Source: Actinomadura sp. 6K520
GTDB taxonomy: Bacteria; Actinomycetota; Actinomycetes; Streptosporangiales; Streptosporangiaceae
DNA length: 53,296 nucleotides
Assembly (NCBI RefSeq): GCF_004349245.1
Contig: NZ_SMLC01000037.1
Location: 1-53,296, forward strand
Reading direction: 5' to 3'
Shown: piece after piece, positions 33,577 to 43,834 of the stretch
How the letters are laid out: every line of letters starts with the position of its first letter
Numbering within the stretch: the first letter of the stretch is position 1
Program-made: the position numbers and the translations under genes
Notes under the pieces: generated by a model
The model's database searches: none
The model's input: the letters and a program-made list of their open reading frames with translations, nothing else
Told to the model about the DNA's origin: nothing

Positions 33577-34275
33577 ATGGAGCCAGGGAGAACCCAGGCC
33601 AAGGCGGAGCTGTACGAGGTGTTCGCGGCCAGCGGCAAGGCGCTGGCCAGCGGCAAGCGCCTGGAACTGCTCGACCTGCTGGCGCAGGGCGAGCGCACCG
33701 TCGACGCATTGGCCAGGGCGGCGGGACTGAACCTGACGACGGCCTCGGCCCATCTGCAGACGCTCAAGCAGGCGGGGTTCGTCGCCACCCGCCGCGAAGG
33801 CGTGCGCATCCACTACCGGCTCGCCGGCGATGACGTCGCCCGGCTGTTCGCTCTGCTGCGCAAGGTCGCCGAGACCCACCAGGCCGCCGTCCCCGCCGCC
33901 CGCGACGCCTACCTCGGCCGGGACGGCGCCGACGAGATCACCCGGGCGGAGCTGCTCGCCCGCGCCGAAGCCGGCGACGTGCTCGTCCTGGACGTGCGGC
34001 CGGTGGAGGAGTACCGCGCGGGCCACATCCCCGGCGCCGTCTCCATCCCGGTCACCGAGCTCGCCGACCGGATCGGCGAACTGCCCGACGACATCGAGAT
34101 CGCGGTGTACTGCCGCGGCGAGTACTGCGTCCTGGCACACGACGCCGTCCGGCTGCTGACCGACCGCGGCCGCCGCGCCATCCGCCTCAGCGACGGCATG
34201 CTCGAATGGCGCCTGGAGCAGATGCCGGTGGACGTCGGTGACCTGGACGGTGCGGCCCCCGGTCAGCGGACATGA
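33577..34275 (+). CDS. ArsR-family HTH regulator fused to a rhodanese domain
   Basis: 232 aa from ATG 33577, with GGAGGA well spaced. An ArsR winged HTH occupies about 15-105 (LDLLAQGERTVDALARAAGL, TTASAHLQTLKQAGFVATRREG). A rhodanese domain follows at about 125-225 with VLDVRPVEEYRAGHIPGAVSIP and an active loop YCRGEYCVLAHDAVRLL. The loop has two Cys (CRGEYC), a pattern known from these fusion regulators and suited to persulfide sensing or transfer. It probably represses its own promoter and the MFS gene 103 bp downstream. Confidence 0.93.
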   Translation: MEPGRTQAKAELYEVFAASGKALASGKRLELLDLLAQGERTVDALARAAGLNLTTASAHLQTLKQAGFVATRREGVRIHYRLAGDDVARLFALLRKVAETHQAAVPAARDAYLGRDGADEITRAELLARAEAGDVLVLDVRPVEEYRAGHIPGAVSIPVTELADRIGELPDDIEIAVYCRGEYCVLAHDAVRLLTDRGRRAIRLSDGMLEWRLEQMPVDVGDLDGAAPGQRT

Positions 34276-34378
34276 CGCCCTCCACGGCATCCGGGCCGCA
34301 CCGGGGGCCGGACTGCCCGGCCGCCGCGCACTGACCGGGCCTGCCGCGAACCCCCCGACCACCGAGGAAAGAAGCACC

Positions 34379-35659
34379 GTGACCGCACATGCCGTCGTCG
34401 GCACCGGCCCCTCCCCGCGCCCGGAGATCCAGCGGCGCATCCTCGCCGTCCTGGTCGTCTCGCAGTTGCTCAGCGGCGCCGGACTGGCCGCGGGCATCAC
34501 CGTCGGAGCCCTGCTGGCCCAGGACATGCTCGGCGCCACCGACCTCGCCGGCCTGCCCAGCGCGCTGTTCACGGCGGGCTCCGCGCTGGCCGCCGTCGCG
34601 GTCGGCCGCATCTCCCAGACGCGCGGCCGCCGCCCGGGACTCGCCGCCGGCTATCTCACCGGCGCCGCGGGCAGCGGCGGCGTCCTCGTCGCCGCCGCTG
34701 CCGACATTCCGTGGCTGCTGTTCGCGGCGTTGTTCGTCTACGGCGCCGGCACCGCCACCAACCTGCAGGCCCGCTACGCCGGAGCCGACCTGGCGGCTCC
34801 CGCCCACCGCGCCCGCGCGGTCTCCACCGTCCTGGTCGCCACCACTCTCGGCGGAGTCATCGGCCCGAACCTCGCCTCGCCCACCGGCCGCCTCGCCGAG
34901 GCCATGGGCATCCCCCACCTGGCCGGTCCCTTCATCCTCGCCGGTGCCGCCTACGCCCTGGCCGCCCTGGTCCTGACCGTCTGGCTGCGTCCCGACCCGC
35001 TCCTGCTCGCCCGCAGTCTCCACGCCCGGCAGGAGGCCGCCGCAGCGGACGCCGCCGCGACGGCCGCGGCCAAGGGCGAGCGGCTCACGCCGGACACCGC
35101 CGAACGCGGCGGCCGTGGCGTGCTGCTCGGGGCGCTGGTGATGATCATGACCCAGCTGGTGATGGTCGCGGTCATGACGATGACGCCCGTCCACATGCAC
35201 GACCACGGACACGGCACCGCCGCGTCCGGCCTGGTCATCGCCATTCACGTCGCCGCGATGTACCTGCCCTCGCCGCTGACCGGATGGCTCGTGGACCGCC
35301 ACGGCCGGCTCACCGTCGCCGCCGCGTCCGGCGTCACCCTGCTGGCCTCCGGCATCGTCGCCGCCCTCGCCCCCGCCGACTCGGTCGCGCTGCTGGCCTT
35401 CGCCCTCGCCCTGCTGGGACTCGGCTGGAACTTCGGGCTGGTCTCGGGCACAGCGATCATCACCGACACCGTGCCGCTGGCCACCCGGGCCAAGACCCAG
35501 GGCATGGTCGACGTCTCCATCGCCCTGGCCGGCGCCACCGGCGGGCTGACCTCGGGGTTCGTCGTCGCCGCCGCGGGCTTCCCTCTCCTGGCCCTGGCCG
35601 GCGGTGTCCTCGCCCTCGCCGTCCTGCCCGCCATCGCCGTCACCGCACGCGGCCGTTGA
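34379..35659 (+). CDS. MFS transporter
   Basis: 426 aa. GTG start at 34379 with GAGGAAAG upstream. About 12 hydrophobic segments; motif A-like VGRISQTRGRRPG near residue 75. A His-rich stretch (TMTPVHMHDHGHGTAASG, about 262-279) just after a TM is notable: such His/Asp clusters in exporters can bind metal. It follows the ArsR-rhodanese regulator on the same strand and is probably in its operon. The substrate could be a sulfur compound or metal-thiol species; this is inference. Confidence 0.9.
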   Translation: MTAHAVVGTGPSPRPEIQRRILAVLVVSQLLSGAGLAAGITVGALLAQDMLGATDLAGLPSALFTAGSALAAVAVGRISQTRGRRPGLAAGYLTGAAGSGGVLVAAAADIPWLLFAALFVYGAGTATNLQARYAGADLAAPAHRARAVSTVLVATTLGGVIGPNLASPTGRLAEAMGIPHLAGPFILAGAAYALAALVLTVWLRPDPLLLARSLHARQEAAAADAAATAAAKGERLTPDTAERGGRGVLLGALVMIMTQLVMVAVMTMTPVHMHDHGHGTAASGLVIAIHVAAMYLPSPLTGWLVDRHGRLTVAAASGVTLLASGIVAALAPADSVALLAFALALLGLGWNFGLVSGTAIITDTVPLATRAKTQGMVDVSIALAGATGGLTSGFVVAAAGFPLLALAGGVLALAVLPAIAVTARGR

Positions 35660-35737
35660 ACCGCCTCGCTCTCCGCAAGCAGGCCGTTCCCAGGGTTCGT
35701 GGCGGCACGGCCCGCCTGGTCGCCCGTGCCCTGCTGA

Positions 35738-36211
35738 TCAACCAGAGTCGGTACCGCGGTTTTCCCGGCCTCGCCGGCCGGGAGGCGCCGCGGCGATGAA
35801 GCCGGCGACGGCCGCCAGGCCGAGCGTCCCCGCGACCGGGTTGACGTAGCCGGGTACCGCCGAGGTGACGTAGCCTCCGCCGCCGGCCAGGCGGCACTCG
35901 AAGCGGAGCGGCACGAAGCGCACCCTGTAGTCGATCACCCGCGCCACCGTCGCGGCGTCCGCCTCCCCGCGGCACGGGATGAGCGGGGAGGAGTCCGTAC
36001 CGCCGTCCGCTGCCTCCAGAGCCGCCATCCCGGCGTGTGCCATGCCCCAGGCGTACACGCCGACCGCCGGCCCGAGCGCGAGGAGGGCGGCCGCTCTCAG
36101 CCGCCCGGCCCGGGTGCGGCGCCGGACCGCGAGCACGATCCCGCCGACGACCGCGACCAGGGCGCCGGCCGTCCCGGCCAGGAAGCCGAACAGCAGGACG
36201 AGCACCACCAC
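35738..36211 (-). CDS. Hypothetical membrane protein
   Basis: 157 aa from the first usable GTG (36211; GTGs at 36208 and 36205 also in frame). Coding-like sequence continues upstream without a start codon, so the N-terminus is uncertain and may be decayed. TM segments occur near 1-25, 38-58 and 127-147. Between the last two lies a soluble stretch with two Cys (LIPCRGEADAATVARVIDYRVRFVPLRFECRL). No family recognised. The upstream terminator separates it from the feruloyl esterase operon. Confidence 0.55.
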   Translation of the reverse strand: MVVLVLLFGFLAGTAGALVAVVGGIVLAVRRRTRAGRLRAAALLALGPAVGVYAWGMAHAGMAALEAADGGTDSSPLIPCRGEADAATVARVIDYRVRFVPLRFECRLAGGGGYVTSAVPGYVNPVAGTLGLAAVAGFIAAAPPGRRGRENRGTDSG

Positions 36212-36324
36212 GATGACTCCCTCGGCCGTGCGGGCTCCGAACCGAGCCGCAGGGTGATCAAGGGTAGAGGGTGGGTCCGGCGGCGGGTCCGCAGTGGGTA
36301 CCCATACCGCTTCGAGATGGACGT

Positions 36325-36359
36325 CGGAGTGGAGCCAGGGAGATCCTGGCTCCACTCCG
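36325..36359 (-). terminator. Terminator of the xylanase-esterase operon
   Basis: A perfect 15-bp stem (CGGAGTGGAGCCAGG at 36325-36339 with CCTGGCTCCACTCCG at 36345-36359) and 5-nt loop, 15 bp after the esterase stop. There is no T-run, but the length and position make termination very likely. Confidence 0.85.
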
Positions 36360-36374
36360 TTGTGCGTGCTCGTG

Positions 36375-37739
36375 TTACTGGAACTGTGCGAAGAACCTCC
36401 AGATCTCTCCCTTGGTCCACGTGGCGACGCCGCTCTCGTTGGGGGAGCCGTCGACCGGACCGGGGATGTGGCCTCCGTCGAACGCGGCCCACTGGACCGG
36501 GTACCCGGCACGGCAGCCCGAGTAGGCGGTGGTGATGTGCGTCAGGCTGCCCGGGGCGGGCTCGCGCGGGTTCTGGGGAGTGCAGCCGTTGTTGGCGACG
36601 AACTTGTCCCGCAGGGACCGTCCTTGCGCGATGTTGAGGACGGAGTCATTGATGCCGTGGATTCCGAAGTAGGCGATGGGCTGGTTGCCGCCGCTGCACC
36701 CGCTGATCTGGGCGCCCGCGATGACCGCGACGGCTCTGAAATCGTTCGCCCTGGCGCAGGCGAGGGCGTAGCTCATACCGCCGCCCCAGCTGAAACCCGT
36801 GGCGAAGCGCTGGGTCGTGTCGACGCAGAGGCCGCTTTCTATCGTCCGGATCATGTCGTCGACGAAGGCGACGTCCGCACCGCCCGAATTGGCCCAGCCG
36901 TTGCCGAGGCCCTGGGGGGCGACGAGGATCGCGCTGTTGTTCGACTGTTCCTGCTGGCCGTAGTAGGACCAGGCGCTCCCGCTCGTGCCACCCGAGGCGA
37001 CATCGCCGGCGGTGCCGCCCCGCCAGTGGAACGCGAAGATCAGCCGGTAGGGGTGGCTGTTGTCGTAGCCGTCGGGGACCCTGAGGATGAAGCTGCGGCT
37101 CTGCCCGCCGCTCTGGATCGTGTGCGTACCGCTGGTGAGCGCCGGGGCGCTGCCGCATCCGCCGTCGCCGCCGCCACCGGACGACAGTTCGACCAGCTGC
37201 CACTGCTGGTTGGCGCCGCCCCAGTCGGTGTACTGGACGACGTTGGCGCCGTCGGCGGTGGAGGCGCCCTGGACCTCCACCGCCTTGCCGCTGCTGCGGC
37301 CGATCAGCCGGACGTGGCCCGCGTCGGAGTCGGCCAGGCGGAACTGCTGGTTGGCGCCGTTGTGGTCGGCCCACTGCTGGATCGCGGCGCCGTCGGCCGT
37401 CGAGGCGCCGGCCACGTCGAGCACCTTGCCCGAGTGCCGTGCCTTCAGCCGGTAGAAGCCGCCGCCGGAGTCCACGAACTGCCACTGCTGGTTGGCCGCG
37501 TCGTGGCGCGTCCATTGGTGAACTCGCGCGCCGTCGCCTGTGGACGCGTCAGAGACGTCCAGCGCCTTGCCGCTGCCGCGGTTGACCAGGACGTACCAGG
37601 CGTTGGTGTCCACCGTCGCCGCATCGGCCGGCGCCGGTTTCACCGCGACGAGCATGCCGATCGCGAGGGTCGCCGCCACCGCGGCGGCGAACCGGGACCA
37701 CCGGCGGCGCCTTCGCGAAGCCGTAGCGTAGGTATTCAT
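36375..37739 (-). CDS. Secreted feruloyl esterase (CE1/LpqC-like) with N-terminal CBM13-like module
   Basis: 454 aa. Signal peptide 1-40 (Arg-rich start, AAAVAATLAIGMLVAV core, cleavage after ADA). Residues 42-183 form a ricin-type beta-trefoil with repeated SGKxLDV and QQW motifs. A Gly/Ser linker leads to the esterase domain (about 198-454), with nucleophile Ser317 in GFSWG, an oxyanion-type HWRGGTAGD loop and a late GGHIPG that supplies His. The enzyme would release ferulic acid from arabinoxylan outside the cell. It starts 27 bp after the xylanase stop, so the two share an operon. The binding module is about 74% identical to that of the GH62 enzyme. Confidence 0.93.
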   Translation of the reverse strand: MNTYATASRRRRRWSRFAAAVAATLAIGMLVAVKPAPADAATVDTNAWYVLVNRGSGKALDVSDASTGDGARVHQWTRHDAANQQWQFVDSGGGFYRLKARHSGKVLDVAGASTADGAAIQQWADHNGANQQFRLADSDAGHVRLIGRSSGKAVEVQGASTADGANVVQYTDWGGANQQWQLVELSSGGGGDGGCGSAPALTSGTHTIQSGGQSRSFILRVPDGYDNSHPYRLIFAFHWRGGTAGDVASGGTSGSAWSYYGQQEQSNNSAILVAPQGLGNGWANSGGADVAFVDDMIRTIESGLCVDTTQRFATGFSWGGGMSYALACARANDFRAVAVIAGAQISGCSGGNQPIAYFGIHGINDSVLNIAQGRSLRDKFVANNGCTPQNPREPAPGSLTHITTAYSGCRAGYPVQWAAFDGGHIPGPVDGSPNESGVATWTKGEIWRFFAQFQ

Positions 37740-37766
37740 CGATGCACCCTTTCCGCTTGCGGCAGG

Positions 37767-39440
<1,674 letters not shown>

Positions 39441-39498
39441 CTCCGGCCACCACCACCCCCCAATCCACCGATGCAGAGAAGGGCTACTCGCGGCAGGA

Positions 39499-39516
39499 AA
39501 TGTTAGCGCTAACATT
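39499..39516. promoter_or_regulatory. LacI-family operator, perfect 18-bp palindrome
   Basis: AATGTTAGCGCTAACATT, with the central CG step and TTAGCGCTAA core typical of LacI-family sites. It lies between the GH62 promoter and its ribosome binding site, so binding would block transcription. No LacI gene is present in the window; a regulator elsewhere, responsive to xylo- or arabino-oligosaccharide, is expected. Confidence 0.8.
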
Positions 39517-39540
39517 CACTCGGAGGAAGGGAAGAAGTTC

Positions 39541-40992
39541 ATGTTGAGGACCGGTGCGGCAGTGCTGGCATCGCTCCTGCTGTCGGTGTTCCTGTCCGTG
39601 ATCAACGTGCAGACGGCTCAGGCCGCGACAGTGGATGTGAACAAGTGGTACGTCCTGGTCAACGGCAACAGCGGCAAGGCCCTGGACGTCTACAACCTGG
39701 CGACCGACGACGGCGCCCGCATCACCCAGTGGACCAGGAACGACCAGTACCAGCAGCAGTGGCAGTTCGTGGACTCCGGCGGCGGTTACTACCGCCTCAA
39801 GTCCCGCCACTCCGGCAAGGTGCTGGACGTCTACAACTTCTCCACCGCCAACGGCGGCTCGATCGTCCAGTGGTCCGACCTGAACGGCACCAACCAGCAG
39901 TGGCGGCTGGCCGACAGCTCGGGAGGCCACGTCAGGCTCATCTCGCGCCACAGCGGCAAGGCCCTCGAAGTACAGGGCGGCTCCACCGCCGACGGCGCGA
40001 ACATCGTCCAGTACGACGACTGGGGCGGCAGCAACCAGCAGTGGCAGCTCGTCGAGGTCGGCGGCGGCACTGACCCCGGTCCGTCGTGCGAACTCCCGTC
40101 GACGTACCGCTGGTCCTCAACGGGCCCGCTGGCGCAGCCCAAGCCGGGATGGGTCTCGCTCAAGGACTTCACCGTCGCCCCCTACAACGGCAGGCATCTC
40201 GTCTACGCGACGACGCATGACACGGGGACCAGGTGGGGTTCGATGAACTTCGGCCTGTTCAGCAACTGGTCCGAGATGGCCTCGGCCAGCCAGAACACGA
40301 TGTCGAATTCCACCGTCGCACCCACGCTCTTCTACTTCGCGCCGAGAAACATCTGGGTGCTCGCCTACCAATGGGGCAGTACCGCCTTCTCCTACCGGAC
40401 GTCGACCGACCCCGCCAACCCCAACGGCTGGTCATCGGAGCAGGTGCTCTTCTCCGGAAGCATCAGCGGCTCCGGAACGGGACCCATTGACCAGACGCTC
40501 ATCGGCGACGGCACGAACATGTACCTGTTCTTCGCCGGCGACAACGGCAGGATCTACCGGGCCAGTATGCCGATCGGCAACTTCCCGGGCAGCTTCGGCT
40601 CGAACTCCACAGTGATCATGAGTGATACGACCAACAACCTGTTCGAAGGCGTTCAGGTCTACAAGCTCCAGGACCAGAACCGCTACCTCATGCTCGTCGA
40701 GGCGATCGGCTCCCAGGGCCGTTACTTCCGCTCCTTCACGGCCACCAGCCTGAACGGCTCGTGGACACCGCAGGCCGCGACCGAGGGCAACCCCTTCGCC
40801 GGCAAGGCCAACAGCGGTGCCACCTGGACCAACGACATCAGCCACGGCGAACTGATCCGCGCCGGCGCCGACCAGACCTTCACCGTCGACCCCTGCAACC
40901 TGCAACTGCTCTACCAAGGGCGCAGCCCTGACTCCGGCGGCGACTACGGCCTCCTGCCCTACCGGCCGGGCCTGCTGACACTCCAGCGTTGA
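39541..40992 (+). CDS. Secreted alpha-L-arabinofuranosidase, GH62, with N-terminal CBM13-like module
   Basis: 483 aa from ATG 39541, preceded by GGAGGAAGGG. Signal peptide about 1-28. The beta-trefoil module (29-172) nearly duplicates that of the feruloyl esterase. GH62 domain about 180-483 starts [22 protein letters not shown], with catalytic-type acids in [33 protein letters not shown] and [10 protein letters not shown], and ends [20 protein letters not shown]. The enzyme removes arabinose side chains from arabinoxylan outside the cell. Controlled by its own promoter and a LacI-type operator; complements the divergent xylanase and esterase. Confidence 0.95.
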   Translation: MLRTGAAVLASLLLSVFLSVINVQTAQAATVDVNKWYVLVNGNSGKALDVYNLATDDGARITQWTRNDQYQQQWQFVDSGGGYYRLKSRHSGKVLDVYNFSTANGGSIVQWSDLNGTNQQWRLADSSGGHVRLISRHSGKALEVQGGSTADGANIVQYDDWGGSNQQWQLVEVGGGTDPGPSCELPSTYRWSSTGPLAQPKPGWVSLKDFTVAPYNGRHLVYATTHDTGTRWGSMNFGLFSNWSEMASASQNTMSNSTVAPTLFYFAPRNIWVLAYQWGSTAFSYRTSTDPANPNGWSSEQVLFSGSISGSGTGPIDQTLIGDGTNMYLFFAGDNGRIYRASMPIGNFPGSFGSNSTVIMSDTTNNLFEGVQVYKLQDQNRYLMLVEAIGSQGRYFRSFTATSLNGSWTPQAATEGNPFAGKANSGATWTNDISHGELIRAGADQTFTVDPCNLQLLYQGRSPDSGGDYGLLPYRPGLLTLQR

Positions 40993-41007
40993 CAGCGCGC
41001 CCCGGGT

Positions 41008-41037
41008 CCCGCCCCGCCGGCCAGCCGGCGGGGCGGG
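41008..41037 (+). terminator. GC-rich terminator hairpin after GH62
   Basis: CCCGCCCCGCCGGC (41008-41021) and its perfect complement (41024-41037), giving a 13-14-bp stem and minimal loop, 15 bp after the GH62 stop. Confidence 0.82.
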
Positions 41038-41188
41038 CTCGGTGTCGGCGCGGCACGTCCCGACGCCATCCGGCCGCGCTCCCGCGCTGTTGTGGGTGAA
41101 CCGGCCACCTGCCGCGAGAGACGTTTTGTACCGGCCGAACAGACGGGCTCGGCCCGCCGCGCTCAAGGAGCTGCTCGGTGGCGTTTCG

Positions 41189-41629
41189 TCACCGTGTGAG
41201 TTCGGCGGCCAGTTTTGTCAGCTGGGCGTCGTAGATTCGCTGGAGGCCCTTGGGGGCGAAGGTTCTCTCGAAGAAGCCTCCGATGCCGCCCGCGCCGTTC
41301 CAGGTGGTCTCGATCTGGACCTGTGCGCCTTCGGAGGCGGGGGAGACGGTCCAGGTGGTGACCATGGAGGAGTTGGTGTCCTTCTCCACCACCTGGTCCG
41401 GGCCGGGTGTGCTCACGGTTATGAGGCAGTCGCGTACGCGTTTGCTGGTGGCCGCCAGTTTCCAGTGCACCACGGTGCCCTCGCCCTGGCCGCCCTCTCG
41501 GACGTCGTACTCGCTGAAGTGCTCGGTCAGCATGCGCGAGCGCACGCCCGTGTAATCGCCGAGTGCTTCGAGTACCTGCTCCGGGCTCGCGTTCAGCGTC
41601 TTTTCCGTGGTGACCACGACCTGTGCCAT
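41189..41629 (-). CDS. SRPBCC (polyketide cyclase/dehydrase-like) family protein
   Basis: 146 aa from ATG 41629, because GGGAAG is then about 9 bp upstream; ATG 41638 would leave no spacing. The pattern MAQVVVTTEKTLNASPEQVLEALGDY, a central VHWKLAAT strand, WTVSPASEGAQVQIETTW and a long C-terminal helix is that of the START-like hydrophobic-pocket fold. Such proteins bind or cyclise lipids and aromatic compounds; ligand unknown. Cytosolic. Divergent from the DUF574 methyltransferase (123 bp). Confidence 0.88.
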   Translation of the reverse strand: MAQVVVTTEKTLNASPEQVLEALGDYTGVRSRMLTEHFSEYDVREGGQGEGTVVHWKLAATSKRVRDCLITVSTPGPDQVVEKDTNSSMVTTWTVSPASEGAQVQIETTWNGAGGIGGFFERTFAPKGLQRIYDAQLTKLAAELTR

Positions 41630-41752
41630 GCCGGTCATCTTCCCATGGCGCTCCGCCACACGCGTTCGGCCTGGGAGTTGCCGGAAAGCGGAGATCAACT
41701 TGGCTTATGGCCCTAAAATCGTGCGATCTGTAGCCAGTCGGGAGGTCTGTCG

Positions 41753-42562
41753 GTGAATGACGAGCATCATCCAGAGTGGGTGATCGATCCCGAGACCCCC
41801 AGCGTCGCCCGGATGTACGACTACTACCTCGGCGGCAAGGACAACTTCGCCGCGGACCGGAGGGCCGCCGATCAGGTGGTGGCGGCGATGCCGAACGTGC
41901 TGGAGTTCACCCGCGCGAACCGCAGGCTGCTGTCCCGGGCCGTGACGATGATGGCCGGACGCGGCGTGCGGCAGTTCATCGACATCGGGTCCGGGCTGCC
42001 GACGCGGGAGAACGTGCACGAGGTGGCCCAGCGCGCCGCACCCGACGCCCGCGTCGTCTATGTCGACAACGACCCGATCGTGCTCGTGCACGCGCGTGCG
42101 CTGCTGGCCGACAACCCGCTGACCGCGGTCGTGCAGGGCGACCTGCGCGAACCGGAGAGCCTCATGAACGATCCCGAGGTCAGGGCCCGGATCGACTTCG
42201 ACCGGCCGGTCGGCCTGCTGCTCCTGGCCATCCTGCACTTCGTCCCGGACGAGGACCGTCCGGCAGAGATCGTGGCGAAGCTGCGCAAGCCGCTGGCCCC
42301 GGGCAGCTTCCTGGCCATCTCCCACGGGCACCGGGGCGAAGTCGGCCAGGCCGTCGAAGACCAGGTGCGATCCGCCTACGGCAGGACCGGGGCGGGCGAC
42401 ATCATCCCGCGCGGGATCGACGAGGTCATGGGGTTCTTCGAGGGCACCGAGCTGGTCGGGCCCGGCCTGGTCCAGGTGGCCGACTGGCGGCCGGACGCCG
42501 AGCCGTTCGTGCCCGACATGTCGCGGCCCGGCTTCCTCGCCGGGGTGGGGGAAGTGGTGTGA
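41753..42562 (+). CDS. SAM-dependent methyltransferase, DUF574 family
   Basis: 269 aa, GTG start. The opening IDPETPSVARMYDYYLGGKDNFAADR is the unmistakable DUF574 signature. The SAM-binding region reads FIDIGSGLPTRENVHEVAQ with VVYVDNDPIVLVHARALL. This family is largely restricted to actinomycetes and expanded there, with natural product and unknown roles. The stop overlaps the P450 start by one base (TGATG), so methyltransferase and P450 are coupled and may act on the same molecule. Confidence 0.94.
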   Translation: MNDEHHPEWVIDPETPSVARMYDYYLGGKDNFAADRRAADQVVAAMPNVLEFTRANRRLLSRAVTMMAGRGVRQFIDIGSGLPTRENVHEVAQRAAPDARVVYVDNDPIVLVHARALLADNPLTAVVQGDLREPESLMNDPEVRARIDFDRPVGLLLLAILHFVPDEDRPAEIVAKLRKPLAPGSFLAISHGHRGEVGQAVEDQVRSAYGRTGAGDIIPRGIDEVMGFFEGTELVGPGLVQVADWRPDAEPFVPDMSRPGFLAGVGEVV

Positions 42563-43746
42563 TGCTGCCGCTGGAGTTCCTGTTCGGCCGGGCGTTCAGC
42601 GAGGACCCGTACGCCGCGTACGACGAGCTGCGGGCGTCCGGGCCGGTGCATCCGATCGACTTCCCGCGCGGGGCCACCGCCTTCCTGGTGGTCGACCACG
42701 AGCACGGCCGCGCGGCGCTGAACGACCCGCGGCTGTCAAAGGACAGCGCGCACAGTTCCGTGCCCGTGAACGGCGAGCTGTTCTTCGGCGGGACGATGCT
42801 CGCCATGGACCCGCCCGACCACACCCGGCTGCGCGCGCTGGTCGCGAAGGCGTTCACCGGGCGGCGGGTCGAGAAGCTGCGCCCCCGCGTCCAGGAGATC
42901 ACCGACGGGCTGCTGGACGGCGTCGCGGCTCGCGGCGAGGCCGACCTGATCGAGGACTTCGCCGTCCCGCTGCCGATCCAGGTCATCTGCGAGCTGCTCG
43001 GCGTGCCGGCGTCCGACCGGCCCCGGTTCCGCGAGTGGACGGCCGTGCTGACCGTCCCCGCGCTGACCGCGGAGGCCCGGGAGCGCCGCCGGGAGGCCGC
43101 CCGCGCGTTCAACGGCTACCTGGTCGAGGTCATCGCCGAGCGCCGGGCGTCCCCCGAGGACGACCTGATCAGCGGTCTGGTCACCGCCCGCGACGGGGAC
43201 GCCGCCCTCACCGATGCCGAGCTGCTGGGGAGCATCGCGCTCCTGCTCATCGCCGGGCACGAGACCACGGTGCACCTCATCGGCAACGGCGTCCTCGCCC
43301 TGCTGCGGGCACCCGGCCAGCTCGAACTCCTCCGGGCGCGGCCCGAGCTGCTGCCGTCCGCGATCGAGGAGCTGCTGCGGTTCGACGGCCCGGTGGAGCG
43401 CGCGAGCCAGCGCATCGCCCTGGCGGACATGGAGATCGCCGGGACCCCGATCCCCAAGGGCGCCTGGGTGCACGTCTCGCTGGGCGCCGCGGACCGCGAC
43501 CCCGCCGTGTTCGAGGCGCCCGGCCGGCTGGATGTGACCCGCGCACCCAAACGCCACGTCGCCTTCGGTCACGGCATCCACTTCTGCCTCGGCGCCCCGC
43601 TGGCCCGGCTGGAAGGCCAGATCGCCATCGGTTCCCTGCTGGACCGCTTCCCCCGCCTGGCCCTGGCCGTACCGCCCGAGGAGTTGCGCCACCACCGGAC
43701 CGGTTCGATCGTCCGCGGCCTGGTGTCCCTGCCCGTCCGGGTCTGA
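42562..43746 (+). CDS. Cytochrome P450 (bacterial class, CYP105/107-like)
   Basis: 394 aa. I-helix AGHETT at 231-236, ExxR Glu270-Arg273 (EELLR), and heme loop FGHGIHFCLGAPLAR with proximal Cys342. Soluble, needs a ferredoxin/reductase, none of which is encoded in the window. Hydroxylation of a secondary metabolite or xenobiotic is likely. Overlaps the DUF574 methyltransferase by one base; a strong bidirectional terminator follows. Confidence 0.95.
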   Translation: MLPLEFLFGRAFSEDPYAAYDELRASGPVHPIDFPRGATAFLVVDHEHGRAALNDPRLSKDSAHSSVPVNGELFFGGTMLAMDPPDHTRLRALVAKAFTGRRVEKLRPRVQEITDGLLDGVAARGEADLIEDFAVPLPIQVICELLGVPASDRPRFREWTAVLTVPALTAEARERRREAARAFNGYLVEVIAERRASPEDDLISGLVTARDGDAALTDAELLGSIALLLIAGHETTVHLIGNGVLALLRAPGQLELLRARPELLPSAIEELLRFDGPVERASQRIALADMEIAGTPIPKGAWVHVSLGAADRDPAVFEAPGRLDVTRAPKRHVAFGHGIHFCLGAPLARLEGQIAIGSLLDRFPRLALAVPPEELRHHRTGSIVRGLVSLPVRV

Positions 43747-43777
43747 GCCCGGTCGTCAGGTGCGGTTCCGGCGAGTG

Positions 43778-43806
43778 CGCCCCGGTGCCGTCAAGGCACC
43801 GGGGCG
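43778..43806. terminator. Bidirectional terminator between convergent genes
   Basis: CGCCCCGGTGCC (43778-43789) pairs perfectly with GGCACCGGGGCG (43795-43806) around the loop GTCAA. It sits midway between the P450 stop (43746) and the CU044_5270-type stop (43835). Confidence 0.85.
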
Positions 43807-43834
43807 AACTGCGTCCTGACAGGCACGCGGTGGT

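Noticed and set aside
36301..36359. GTG at 36355 as start of the hypothetical membrane protein
   Set aside because: It falls inside the terminator stem of the esterase operon, so translation from it is improbable; GTG 36211 was used.
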